A stretch of 14,548 nucleotides of DNA, taken from JAAEQD01 sp964521815. GTDB taxonomy: Bacteria; Zixibacteria; MSB-5A5; UBA10806; 4484-95. A program made the translations under genes and the position numbers. The stretch's first letter is position 1. Each line of letters starts with the position of its first letter. Under the pieces are notes generated by a model that worked only from the letters and a program-made list of their open reading frames with translations, was not told where the DNA came from and did no database searches. Location of the stretch: the NCBI GenBank assembly GCA_964521815.1, contig CAZFSN010000063.1, positions 1 through 14,548 of the forward strand, in the 5' to 3' direction. This document shows, in pieces, positions 1 to 6,329 of the stretch.

Positions 1-49
1 TGTAACCGGAACGAAGATTATTCCGATTTCACCTACGGAATAAGATCCT

Positions 50-297
50 AATACGATTTTGGCCGCTCGTCTTATGGCAAGCGGCCCGTATGTTACGTAT
101 TTGTTGACTATTTCAGGTCGGCTCCGACAAGCGTAGCCTGCCTACTATATGGTTTCTGGGCGTCGGCGGATACCAATGGCGATTGCAGCGTAATCGGCAG
201 CGACGTGGTCAAGTTGGTCCAGGTCTTCCGTGGTATAGGCGCCATTTTGTATTGTGCCGATGAAGAAACCGATCCCGCCAGGTACGAATCTGCCTGA
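50..297 (+). pseudogene. Decayed C-terminal fragment of a secreted dockerin-like protein
   Basis: No intact gene is present, but frame 1 is open from 52 to the TGA at 295-297. It encodes a dockerin/EF-hand-like calcium loop at 169-204 (D-T-N-G-D-C-S-V-I-G-S-D, acidic or Asn ligands at loop positions 1, 3, 5 and 12). A helix-like VVKLVQVFRGIG follows. Just upstream, frame 2 (about 74-112) reads like the second half of an earlier copy (LMASGPYVTYLLTI), and frame 1 picks up with YFRSAPTS. This suggests a tandem dockerin pair interrupted by a frameshift near 105-115. Frame 1 has a stop at 49-51 and frame 2 at 41-43, so nothing continues intact from the left edge. Dockerin-like repeats are common at the ends of secreted proteins in this type of bacterium. 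A sequencing indel could give the same picture, and the parent gene lies outside the window. Confidence 0.45.
61..86 (+). repeat. Inverted repeat, 7-bp perfect arms
   Basis: GGCCGCT (61-67) and AGCGGCC (80-86) form a perfect stem around a 12-nt loop. No T-run follows on either strand, and the arms lie inside the dockerin-like remnant. This may therefore be chance within former coding sequence rather than a terminator. Confidence 0.3.
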
Positions 298-495
298 ACA
301 CAAGTAATGCTTTTGTCATCAGTCCGGCCGCAATATTAATTTCGGTTCGCTTTTCTATTAAACCGATAGTTAACTAAAACATAATGCTATTATTTGCTTA
401 CAAATAAAAAGTGCATTATTTTGCCTAAAAGTGTTGACACGGCTATTTGAATTAATTAATTCAATATCTGGAGCATTTAAAATAAGGGCTTGATA
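298..495. other. AT-rich gene-free leader region
   Basis: No coding frame stands out in this stretch. From about 360 it becomes strongly AT-rich, as expected of a promoter region for the membrane-protein gene starting at 496. It contains the only good -35-like hexamer here, TTGACA at 434-439, and an 18-bp palindrome at 447-464. The open minus-strand frame across 370-585 is low-complexity and overlaps the membrane-protein gene, so I treat it as non-coding. Confidence 0.5.
434..464 (+). promoter_or_regulatory. Candidate promoter -35 with overlapping 18-bp palindromic operator
   Basis: A consensus -35 hexamer TTGACA (434-439) is followed by the perfect palindrome TTGAATTAATTAATTCAA (447-464), which covers the place where a -10 would sit. 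The -10 itself is poor (TAATTC at 457-462 after a 17-nt spacer). A palindrome over a weak -10 is a common layout for a dimeric repressor or an activator site. The link to the downstream gene (start 496) is inferred from position only. Confidence 0.35.
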
Positions 496-888
496 ATGCG
501 ACGTACTCCCGATATGGGTTCCAAAATACTCGTAACCTATCTTCTGTTGATGGGTTTTTCCATGTGCGGTTATTGGGTTACGCAAATAGCCAGCGGCTTT
601 TTATCTCTCGGTTTCGCTACGGTCGATGGCGGGGTCTACCTGGCGTGGCATGTTGTCGCCGAATTTGTCGCCGCGATATTCTCGATCCTGGCGGCCTTTC
701 TGATTTTGGGCCGCAATCCTCTGGGCTACCGTCTGGCGCTATTCGCCTGCGGGATGCTTCTGTACACCGGCATCAGTTCAATCGGCTGGGGCCAGGTTCA
801 CGATCCGGGGCTTTTGGCGCTGTTTATAATCTGCGCGGCCGGCGCGCTATTCGGCTTTTTCTATATTCTCAGTAGGGGAGAGCTGTAG
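496..888 (+). CDS. Small four-helix integral membrane protein, unknown function
   Basis: Encodes about 130 residues with four clear hydrophobic segments, near residues 10-34, 46-70, 78-98 and 104-124. A short charged N-terminus (MRRTPDMGSK) precedes the first helix and a short ISRGEL-type polar tail follows the last. Arg and Asn lie in the loop between helices 2 and 3. I do not recognise the family, and no metal-binding or catalytic motif is evident. The ATG at 496 is preferred because AAGGG at 484-488 sits 7 nt upstream. A TTG at 490 is also in frame but lies too close to that site. The ferredoxin gene begins 107 nt downstream on the same strand, so co-transcription with the ferredoxin/reductase pair is possible but unproven. 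Confidence 0.7.
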   Translation: MRRTPDMGSKILVTYLLLMGFSMCGYWVTQIASGFLSLGFATVDGGVYLAWHVVAEFVAAIFSILAAFLILGRNPLGYRLALFACGMLLYTGISSIGWGQVHDPGLLALFIICAAGALFGFFYILSRGEL

Positions 889-995
889 AGCATCGTTTAA
901 TTCTATAGAGTACCACGAGGCAAATGCTTCGCTGATATTTTATCCCTCCAACAAATCCCTTGAAAAACCCTCCATTGCCTCATACATTCCCAGTC

Positions 996-1259
996 ATGGT
1001 TACCAAACAGACAAAGGGCCGATTCGCTATTGATATAACCTATAGCCTGTGCGGTAATTGCGGGGCTTGCGTGGCGGTTTGCCCGGAAAGCGTACTTCAC
1101 CTGGGCCCGGTGATGCTGATCTCCAATGATGACGACTGCACCGGCTGTCAACGATGCATAATCCTATGTCCATCGGACGCGTTGAAACTACGCAAAGCAA
1201 GTCGGTTAAAAAAGGCGGCTTTGGATGTTACGGAAAATATCGGTGACAGCGATGTCTGA
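996..1259 (+). CDS. 2[4Fe-4S] ferredoxin
   Basis: An 87-residue bacterial-type ferredoxin. Two complete cluster motifs are visible: C19-x2-C22-x2-C25-x3-C29-P and C48-x2-C51-x2-C54-x3-C58-P. All eight ligands are present, so it should hold two [4Fe-4S] clusters and carry low-potential electrons in the cytoplasm. A Lys/Arg-rich tail (near residues 66-76) follows the second motif. The gene overlaps the reductase gene by 8 nt (1252-1259). That tight coupling makes it the likely electron donor to that flavoenzyme, an arrangement known for geranylgeranyl reductases that use reduced ferredoxin. The start is uncertain: ATG 996 and an in-frame TTG at 960 both lack a clear SD site. I chose ATG because cluster spacing then matches a normal short ferredoxin N-terminus. 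Confidence 0.85.
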   Translation: MVTKQTKGRFAIDITYSLCGNCGACVAVCPESVLHLGPVMLISNDDDCTGCQRCIILCPSDALKLRKASRLKKAALDVTENIGDSDV

Positions 1260-2424
1260 GAAATACGATGTTATAGTCGTCGGCGCCGGGCCGGCCGGTT
1301 CGACCGCGGCCAAATTCGCGGCCTCGGGCGGGGCCAAAACGATCCTTCTGGAAAAACATCCGGTAATCGGCTATCCGCTATGCTGTGCCGAGGCGATTTC
1401 GGTGATGGGCTTAAACCAGGTAGTAAAACCTGACCCGAAATGGATTGCCGCGAAAATCGAGCGGGTACGATTGTTCGGTCCTGATGGCGCGAAAGCCAGG
1501 ATTATTCATCCCGATGCCGGCTTTGTCCTCGAGCGCAAAATTTTCGACCGCGACTTGGCCGAGTTGGCCGCCAAAGCCGGGGCGGAGGTCAGAGTCAGCG
1601 CGGATGTTCGGGATCTGATTTATAACAGAAACGGTAAACTGGCCGGCATTAAAGGGGAAATCAACGGCAAGCAAGCGGAAATTTTGGGCAAGGTCATTAT
1701 TGCCGCCGATGGCGTCGAATCGGAAATAGCAGTCAAAGCGGGTATCAACAGCGTGCTTCGACCCGAACAGATGCATTCGGCTTATCAGTATTTGCTGGCC
1801 GATATCGATATTAAACTGGAGACACTGGAGTTTTATTTCGGCACTGAAATCGCGCCGGGCGGCTATATCTGGGTATTTCCAAAGGGCGATGGTCTGGCTA
1901 ATGTCGGCATCGGTATCTGTCCGAGCAAATCGCCCCGCAAAAAGGCGATTGAATATTTGAACGAATTCATAGAATCCAGGTTTAAGCGTTATACGATACT
2001 GGAAAGAATGACCGGCGGAGTGCCATCATTCGTGGCCGAATTGCCTTTATATAAGGATAACCTTTTGTTAGCGGGTGATGCCGCCCGCCTGGTTGATTCG
2101 TTGACCGGGGCCGGTATAGCCAACGCTTTGCTTTCCGGCAAAATCGCCGGACAAACAGCCGCGGCAATGGTTGCCGAGGGAATATCCGGGCAGAGATATG
2201 AAAAGGAATTTTTTCAGATTAAACAAAAAGAATTGAAATTCTATTTATATTGTCGGGAGATTTTTCTAAAATTAACCGATGAAGATTTTATATCGATTTT
2301 GAAATTCACCGATGATATGTTCGGCGATAAGGGGGTGACGGCCATCAACCCCTTCGCCGTGGTAAAGAAAATAATTTTAGCTCATCCGAGGCTTTTAAAA
2401 CTTGGCCGGCACCTGATATTTTGA
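1252..2424 (+). CDS. Geranylgeranyl reductase family FAD-dependent oxidoreductase
   Basis: A 390-residue flavoprotein of the geranylgeranyl reductase / digeranylgeranylglycerophospholipid reductase family, which hydrogenates double bonds of isoprenoid chains. The N-terminal Rossmann motif is V-G-A-G-P-A-G at residues 10-16, with the adenosine-binding acidic end LLEKH near 33-37. A substrate-side YPLCCAEAI segment carries Cys44 and Cys45. The family's YxWxFP-type motif appears as GGYIWVFPKG (203-212), and the FAD-closing motif GDAARLVDSLTGAGIANA starts at 275. ATG 1252 is chosen because GGTGA (1242-1246) lies 5 nt upstream and it places the FAD motif at the usual distance; an in-frame ATG at 1225 would add nine residues. 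The likely donor is the overlapping ferredoxin. In FCB bacteria the substrate could be an archaeal-type ether lipid, a menaquinone tail or another polyprenyl chain; sequence alone does not decide. Confidence 0.88.
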   Translation: MSEKYDVIVVGAGPAGSTAAKFAASGGAKTILLEKHPVIGYPLCCAEAISVMGLNQVVKPDPKWIAAKIERVRLFGPDGAKARIIHPDAGFVLERKIFDRDLAELAAKAGAEVRVSADVRDLIYNRNGKLAGIKGEINGKQAEILGKVIIAADGVESEIAVKAGINSVLRPEQMHSAYQYLLADIDIKLETLEFYFGTEIAPGGYIWVFPKGDGLANVGIGICPSKSPRKKAIEYLNEFIESRFKRYTILERMTGGVPSFVAELPLYKDNLLLAGDAARLVDSLTGAGIANALLSGKIAGQTAAAMVAEGISGQRYEKEFFQIKQKELKFYLYCREIFLKLTDEDFISILKFTDDMFGDKGVTAINPFAVVKKIILAHPRLLKLGRHLIF

Positions 2425-2676
2425 TTACTTGGCCTTGGCGGCGGCCTGTTTGGTCAGGCGGGATTTTATTCTGGCGGCTTTGTTCTTATGAATAACCTTT
2501 TTAGCGGCGGCTTTATCGAGAGCCCGGGCAACTGTTTTAAGTTTGTCGGGAGATTTCTCTTTATCGGCTTTGTAGGCGGTCAGCGTACCGCGCATAACGG
2601 ATTTTACTTTTTTGTTGCGCTGACGGGCTCTGTCAGATGTCTTCATCCGCTTGGCGCAGGATTTGTGTTGCGGCAA
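2425..2676 (-). CDS. rpsT: 30S ribosomal protein S20
   Basis: An 83-residue, Lys/Arg-rich, mostly helical protein that binds 16S rRNA early in 30S assembly. The N-terminal HKSCAKRMKTSDRARQRNKK segment and the SxMRGTLTAYKxD stretch fit bacterial bS20, as do the Ala/Lys-rich C-terminal helix and the length. It starts at TTG (2676 on the minus strand). The start is supported by AAAGGAG, complementary to 2683-2689, 6 nt upstream. No ATG lies near the N-terminus: the first in-frame ATG is at residue 11, inside the conserved region. The stop abuts the reductase stop with zero intergenic bases, so the two genes converge without room for a terminator between them. S20 often starts at a non-AUG codon, and in E. 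coli a UUG start helps autoregulation. Whether that applies here is inference. Confidence 0.93.
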   Translation of the reverse strand: MPQHKSCAKRMKTSDRARQRNKKVKSVMRGTLTAYKADKEKSPDKLKTVARALDKAAAKKVIHKNKAARIKSRLTKQAAAKAK

Positions 2677-2682
2677 CTTGTG

Positions 2683-2689
2683 CTCCTTT
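2683..2689 (-). promoter_or_regulatory. Strong Shine-Dalgarno site of rpsT
   Basis: On the minus strand this reads AAAGGAG, with a 6-nt gap to the TTG start codon. It decides the start of S20 and compensates for the weak initiation codon. Confidence 0.75.
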
Positions 2690-2737
2690 CGGCTAACCTG
2701 TCGATTAGCAAATTCGATTTACTTTTAAGTGTGGAAA

Positions 2738-2743
2738 TATAAT
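2738..2743 (+). promoter_or_regulatory. Consensus -10 element (TATAAT) just before murJ
   Basis: A perfect TATAAT lies 13 nt before the ATG at 2757 and 7 nt before the in-frame TTG at 2751. The best -35 at normal spacing is weak (TCGATT at 2714-2719, 18-nt spacer). If this is the functional -10, transcription would start at about 2750, giving murJ a leaderless or only a few-base leader. The absence of any SD site before murJ is consistent with that. Confidence 0.4.
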
Positions 2744-2756
2744 CAACAATTTGATA

Positions 2757-4316
2757 ATGTCAACCCCAAATACGGATCAAACAACGCCCTCCCGGGATAG
2801 TTTCCTGAAAAAATCGCTTCGTTTCTCAGGTTCTACAGTTATTTCTCGGCTTCTGGGGCTGGTTAGAGAACAGGTTTTTTCGCATTTTTTCGGCGCGGGT
2901 GCGGCTGTGGATGCTTTCTATGCCGCTTTCAGAGTACCTAATCTGCTTCGCGAATTCTTTGCCGAGGGCGCGCTTTCGGCGGCTTATGTGCCGGTTTTCT
3001 CGCAAAAACTCAAGGATGAGGGCAAACAGAAAGCGTTTCTGCTGACATCGACAGTACTATCGGTGTTATTGGTAATTTTAGGGATTATTACAATTCTGGG
3101 TATTGCTTTCGCGCCATATATAGTCAGAGTTATCGCCGCCGGGTTTGCCAAAACACCGGGCCAGCTCGAACTCACGACAACGCTGACCCGAATCATGTTC
3201 CCTTTTTTAATATTCGTTGCTTGTGCCGCGGCAGTGATGGGCACGCTAAACTGTTTCGGCCGGTTCGGTTTGCCGGCTTTGGCCCCGGTCGGATTTAATA
3301 TTGGCCTAATAGCCGCCGGGCTGTTTTTCCGCCGTTATTACGACCCGCCGATCGTGGCTATGGCCTGGGGCGCGCTGGTCGGCGGAATACTTCAGTTGGT
3401 AATTCAATTGCCACAGTTATACATAGTTGGCTTCCGGTTCCGGTTCTTGTTCAGTTTTGCCGATCGTTCGGTACGCCAGATACTCAAGCTTATGGGGCCG
3501 GCCGCGCTGGGGGTAGCGGCCGCCCAGGTCAATATAGTTGTCGGAACGTTGCTGGCGTCGTTTTTGAGCGTGGGCAGTATCGCTTATCTGAACTATGCTT
3601 TTCGGCTGATGCATCTTCCATTAGGCGTATTCGGAGTGGCGGTAGCGACAGTTTCGTTGCCGGAGTTATCCTCGCTGGCGGCTGTGGGCAAAAAGGATCT
3701 GCTTCTGGCGCGCTATATCAGGTCATGCAAGATGCAATTGTCGTTTTTGCTGCCGTCGGCGCTGTTTCTGATTGTTGCCGCCCGGCCGATTTGCGCGCTG
3801 ATTTATCAACATGGCGTATTTGGCTGGGATGATTCGGTCAACGCGGCGTACGCGCTTCAAGCCTATTGCGCCGGTTTGATTTTCTTTGGTTTAGTAAGGC
3901 TATCGGCGCAAGTATTTTATGCCTATAAAAATACCGCTACGCCGGTGAAAATAGCCGTTTTAGCTATGGTCATCAATATCATCCTGATGCTGATTCTGAT
4001 GCGGCCGATGGGCTTTGCCGGTCTGGCCCTGGCGCCGGGGATAGCGGCGCTGGCAAATTTCCTGATGCTGACCCATACCATACGAAAAAAAGTAGGCCGA
4101 CCGGGTTATAAGTCGTTGGTTTGGCATATGGTGAAAACAGCTATAGCCGCTTTAGCCGGCGCGGTTGTGATATATCTTATTTTGAACTATTTTGATGTTT
4201 ATACCGGTTATGCGGGGATACTTGCAACGGCTATTCGATTAGCCATTAGTTTTGCGTGCGGCTTGTCAGTGTTTGGCGTTCTGGGTTTGGGGCTGGGGAT
4301 TTTTAAGAGGAAATGA
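2757..4316 (+). CDS. murJ: Lipid II flippase MurJ (MviN family)
   Basis: A polytopic inner-membrane protein of 519 residues, the usual length for MurJ with 14 transmembrane helices. MurJ flips the lipid-linked peptidoglycan precursor to the periplasm. The N-terminal signature is fully present: SRLLGLVRE (Arg31, Arg37), the helix-1/2 loop with FGAGAAVDAF (Asp52), and PNLLREFFAEGALSAAYVP (Arg65). By eye these correspond to E. coli Arg18, Arg24, Asp39 and Arg52. A later YAFRLMHLPLGVFGVAVAT segment matches the family's YADRLMEFP region. The start is ambiguous: TTG 2751 and ATG 2757 are both in frame and neither has an SD site. Its stop overlaps the next start as ATGA (4313-4316). It is first in an envelope operon with the GIY-YIG gene and the heptosyltransferase, and divergent from rpsT. 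Confidence 0.93.
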   Translation: MSTPNTDQTTPSRDSFLKKSLRFSGSTVISRLLGLVREQVFSHFFGAGAAVDAFYAAFRVPNLLREFFAEGALSAAYVPVFSQKLKDEGKQKAFLLTSTVLSVLLVILGIITILGIAFAPYIVRVIAAGFAKTPGQLELTTTLTRIMFPFLIFVACAAAVMGTLNCFGRFGLPALAPVGFNIGLIAAGLFFRRYYDPPIVAMAWGALVGGILQLVIQLPQLYIVGFRFRFLFSFADRSVRQILKLMGPAALGVAAAQVNIVVGTLLASFLSVGSIAYLNYAFRLMHLPLGVFGVAVATVSLPELSSLAAVGKKDLLLARYIRSCKMQLSFLLPSALFLIVAARPICALIYQHGVFGWDDSVNAAYALQAYCAGLIFFGLVRLSAQVFYAYKNTATPVKIAVLAMVINIILMLILMRPMGFAGLALAPGIAALANFLMLTHTIRKKVGRPGYKSLVWHMVKTAIAALAGAVVIYLILNYFDVYTGYAGILATAIRLAISFACGLSVFGVLGLGLGIFKRK

Positions 4317-4813
4317 TGGATTTCGATTCGATTGAAATATTCCGGCAGTACGGTTTCGAAGGATTTAAAAAAATATCTTACTTAATGGAAACGACCTGTG
4401 AAGATGTGCCGTCAAGAAAGGGCGTTTATTTAGTATGTTTTTTAAATGACGAGTTTGAATTTTTAGATAAAAGCATTGGCGGACACTTCAAAGGGAATGA
4501 TCCTACCGTTAGTATTGAAATACTTAAAACCAAGTGGGTTGATGGTACCATGGTTTTATATATCGGGAAAGCCGGCGGGGGTAGTTCGAGAAGCACATTA
4601 CATAGTCGGCTGAAGCAATACATGAAATTCGGTCAAGGTAAGAATATAGGGCATAAGGGAGGAAGATATATTTGGCAGCTTTCAAACAACAGGGAATTAT
4701 TGGTTTGCTGGAAGACCTTGTCTGATGAATATCCGCGTCAATATGAAAAATCGCTTATAGCTGAATTTAAAACTCAATATGGAAAATTACCTTTTGCAAA
4801 CTTACAGGAATAA
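4313..4813 (+). CDS. GIY-YIG superfamily nuclease-like protein
   Basis: A 166-residue protein with the landmarks of the GIY-YIG fold: GVYLV (GIY position, about residues 37-41), VLYIGKAGG (YIG position, about 80-88), the catalytic-Arg-type helix LHSRLKQYMKFG, a GGRYIWQL strand, Glu in YEKSLIAEF, and a terminal PFAN with Asn in the metal-site position. About 45 residues separate GIY from YIG, far more than the usual 10 or so, so an insertion is present. No DNA-binding extension is seen. The ATG at 4313 overlaps the murJ stop; the next ATG at 4316 has better spacing to AAGAGG (4305-4310). The gene is visibly AT-richer than both neighbours: 15 G/C in the 60 bases 4741-4800 against 38 in murJ bases 3481-3540. 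This fits an acquired gene. Its target and role are unknown. Confidence 0.75.
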   Translation: MMDFDSIEIFRQYGFEGFKKISYLMETTCEDVPSRKGVYLVCFLNDEFEFLDKSIGGHFKGNDPTVSIEILKTKWVDGTMVLYIGKAGGGSSRSTLHSRLKQYMKFGQGKNIGHKGGRYIWQLSNNRELLVCWKTLSDEYPRQYEKSLIAEFKTQYGKLPFANLQE

Positions 4814-4816
4814 TCT

Positions 4817-5809
4817 ATGTCCCGTATCGCCGTAATCCAAACAGCTTTTCCGGGTGATGTTATCCTGTGCACGCCGGTGTTCGAATCGCTTAAAAGCGCC
4901 GGGCATTATGTGGTTGCCGTGGTCCGCCCGCCGGCTGAATCGCTGGTTCGGCACAATCAATTTATAGATAAGCTTTTAATTTACGACAAACGCAAAGGCT
5001 TGTCAGCTTTCCTCAAAGCCGCCGCCGAACTGAAAGCCGAAAACTGCGATACCGCCCTGATTGTTCAACGCTATCTTAAAAGCGCGCTACTGTCGATATA
5101 TGCCGGGATTAACAAACGAGTCGGCTATGATATCGCGCAAGTCAGATCATTATATACCGATGAAATCCATTACGATGAAAGCAAACACGAGGTCGAAAGA
5201 TGCCTGGCTCTTTGTCAGGGCTTATCGCCAATATCGGGATTTTCGCCGCGAATTTCAATTCCGGATAATGAGCTAAAAAAGACCAGAGAATTTTTATTTC
5301 AAGAAAAGATAAATTTAGAAAATCTGATCGTTATCGCGCCCGGATCGGTGTGGGCGACCAAACGCTGGGTCGGATATCGGGAATTAGTCGAACTGTTATG
5401 GGAAAGATACAACGCCGATATTGTGCTTCTCGGTTCTAAAGATGATTATGAAATTTGCCGGGAAATTAGCGAAATCGAGCATATCCATAACCTGGCCGGC
5501 AAAACTGATTTGCTGCAATCATCGGCTATTATCAGGCTGGCCCGTCTGGCGCTAACCAATGATTCGGCGCCGGCGCATATGGCTGCGGCGGTCGGCACGC
5601 CGGTAGTGGCTATTTTCGGTTCGACTGTACCCGCTTTCGGTTTCGCACCCTACTCTGAAGAAGCGATTATTGTCGAAAAGACCGGCCTTTATTGCCGTCC
5701 CTGCGGTTCGCACGGCTCGAAAAAATGCCCGGAGAAGCATTTTCGCTGTATGAATGAGATATCGCCCCGCCGGGTTTTAAATGAATGTGCTCAGTTTTTA
5801 TCTGAATAA
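4817..5809 (+). CDS. waaF: ADP-heptose:LPS heptosyltransferase (GT9, WaaF-like)
   Basis: A 330-residue GT-B glycosyltransferase that adds heptose from an ADP-heptose donor to the LPS inner core on the cytoplasmic face of the inner membrane. The N-terminal acceptor domain opens with TAFPGDVILCTP (Asp14 matches the catalytic acidic residue of the family). The nucleotide-sugar half shows APGSVWATKRW (174-184) and TNDSAPAHMAAAVGTP (247-262), the hallmark GT9 donor-binding motif, followed by FGSTVPAFGFAP. A four-Cys segment (C293, C296, C304, C311, CRPCGxHGxKKCP) is typical of the WaaF subgroup. The ATG at 4817 has AGGAA at 4806-4810, 6 nt upstream, and lies 3 nt after the preceding stop, so it is translated from the murJ operon. 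It implies a heptose-containing LPS. WaaF versus WaaC specificity cannot be settled from sequence alone. Confidence 0.88.
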   Translation: MSRIAVIQTAFPGDVILCTPVFESLKSAGHYVVAVVRPPAESLVRHNQFIDKLLIYDKRKGLSAFLKAAAELKAENCDTALIVQRYLKSALLSIYAGINKRVGYDIAQVRSLYTDEIHYDESKHEVERCLALCQGLSPISGFSPRISIPDNELKKTREFLFQEKINLENLIVIAPGSVWATKRWVGYRELVELLWERYNADIVLLGSKDDYEICREISEIEHIHNLAGKTDLLQSSAIIRLARLALTNDSAPAHMAAAVGTPVVAIFGSTVPAFGFAPYSEEAIIVEKTGLYCRPCGSHGSKKCPEKHFRCMNEISPRRVLNECAQFLSE

Positions 5810-5820
5810 TATCGCCCGTT

Positions 5821-5911
5821 CAGGCAGGTAGTAGCGAAGCATGATCTGCCTGCCAATCTCCGTCAGGCCTCAAGGTCTTGGCGATCACACCCTTTCGGGC
5901 ACGACCTGACG
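5821..5911. repeat. GC-rich block with two inverted repeats
   Basis: CAGGCAG (5821-5827) pairs perfectly with CTGCCTG (5846-5852). CGTCAGG (5861-5867) pairs perfectly with CCTGACG (5905-5911). The two stem-loops sit side by side 10-100 nt past the waaF stop. This may be a dispersed intergenic repeat or part of the 3' end of the operon transcript; no second copy occurs in the window. Confidence 0.4.
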
Positions 5912-6121
5912 TAACTTGTATTTGATTTGGATTTTTCTTTATTTTGTCAATAACCTTGCAAGCAGACGAAGATGTCTACCAGCCATGATTATGTTTTAAC
6001 CGAAACAAAATACTTCAAAATAATATCACTTAAATATCGATTTATTGTTAATTCTAAAGCTATGTATAGAATGTTTTAGTAGTCACCCCTGCAAGCAAGA
6101 CCGCCGCATTAATAATTAAAA

Positions 6122-6146
6122 GCAGGAAAATGTCCTGCCGGCTTTT
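6122..6146 (+). terminator. Candidate intrinsic terminator downstream of the waaF operon
   Basis: GCAGGA (6122-6127) pairs with TCCTGC (6133-6138) around a 5-nt loop, preceded by an A-rich run and followed by CGGC and TTTT (6143-6146). The layout suits a weak Rho-independent terminator on the + strand. It is about 310 nt past the waaF stop, so the assignment is tentative. Confidence 0.35.
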
Positions 6147-6273
6147 AAACTACTGTATCAAGGTGTGCTACATAACGAGTTTTATTCGCGATGATGTTGT
6201 AAAAATTCCCCGGCGTGAGCATCGTCGGGTTGCCCAACCTACAACCGTGCGTAGGATTTGCTCCTCTCGGAAT

Positions 6274-6312
6274 GCCCCGCTGTGGTCGAATCTCGGTGAG
6301 CCATAGCGGGGC
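6274..6312. terminator. Long hairpin at the 3' side of the glycosyltransferase gene
   Basis: GCCCCGCTGTGG (6274-6285) and CCATAGCGGGGC (6301-6312) form a 12-bp stem with a 15-nt loop. The single imperfect pair is G-U if transcribed on the + strand and A-C on the minus strand. It lies 18 nt beyond the stop of the minus-strand gene. Only GCTTT follows on + and no T-run on minus, so it would be an unusual terminator or a 3'-end stabilising structure. Confidence 0.45.
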
Positions 6313-6329
6313 GCTTTAATTCCAGACAA

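Larger units (their letters stand above)
5810..6329. other. 520-base gene-free region with several inverted repeats
   Basis: No coding frame with a start and a ribosome site is present. The first 105 bases and the last 110 bases are GC-rich and hairpin-rich; the centre (about 5925-6110) is AT-rich and featureless to my eye. The GC-rich blocks look like non-coding intergenic repeats. The region lies between the convergent waaF and glycosyltransferase genes, so terminators are expected here. Confidence 0.55.

Noticed and set aside
564..875. 103-codon + strand ORF overlapping the membrane-protein gene
   Set aside because: It lies wholly within the 496-888 gene in another frame, and its translation is Arg/Gly-rich with no hydrophobic or domain pattern. 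The other frame has coherent transmembrane helices and an SD site.
960..2424. Archaeal origin of the contig, suggested by the ferredoxin/geranylgeranyl-reductase pair
   Set aside because: bS20, MurJ and a heptosyltransferase in the same window are bacterial, and SD/promoter patterns are bacterial. The pair is a bacterial occurrence of the family.
2488..2742. 84-codon + strand ORF opposite rpsT
   Set aside because: The minus strand encodes recognisable S20 with a strong SD site, so the Phe/Gly-rich + frame is its shadow.
5820..5915. Open minus-strand frame after waaF that looks protein-like
   Set aside because: It has no start codon or ribosome site and coincides with two inverted repeats. 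It is better explained as a non-coding structured repeat.
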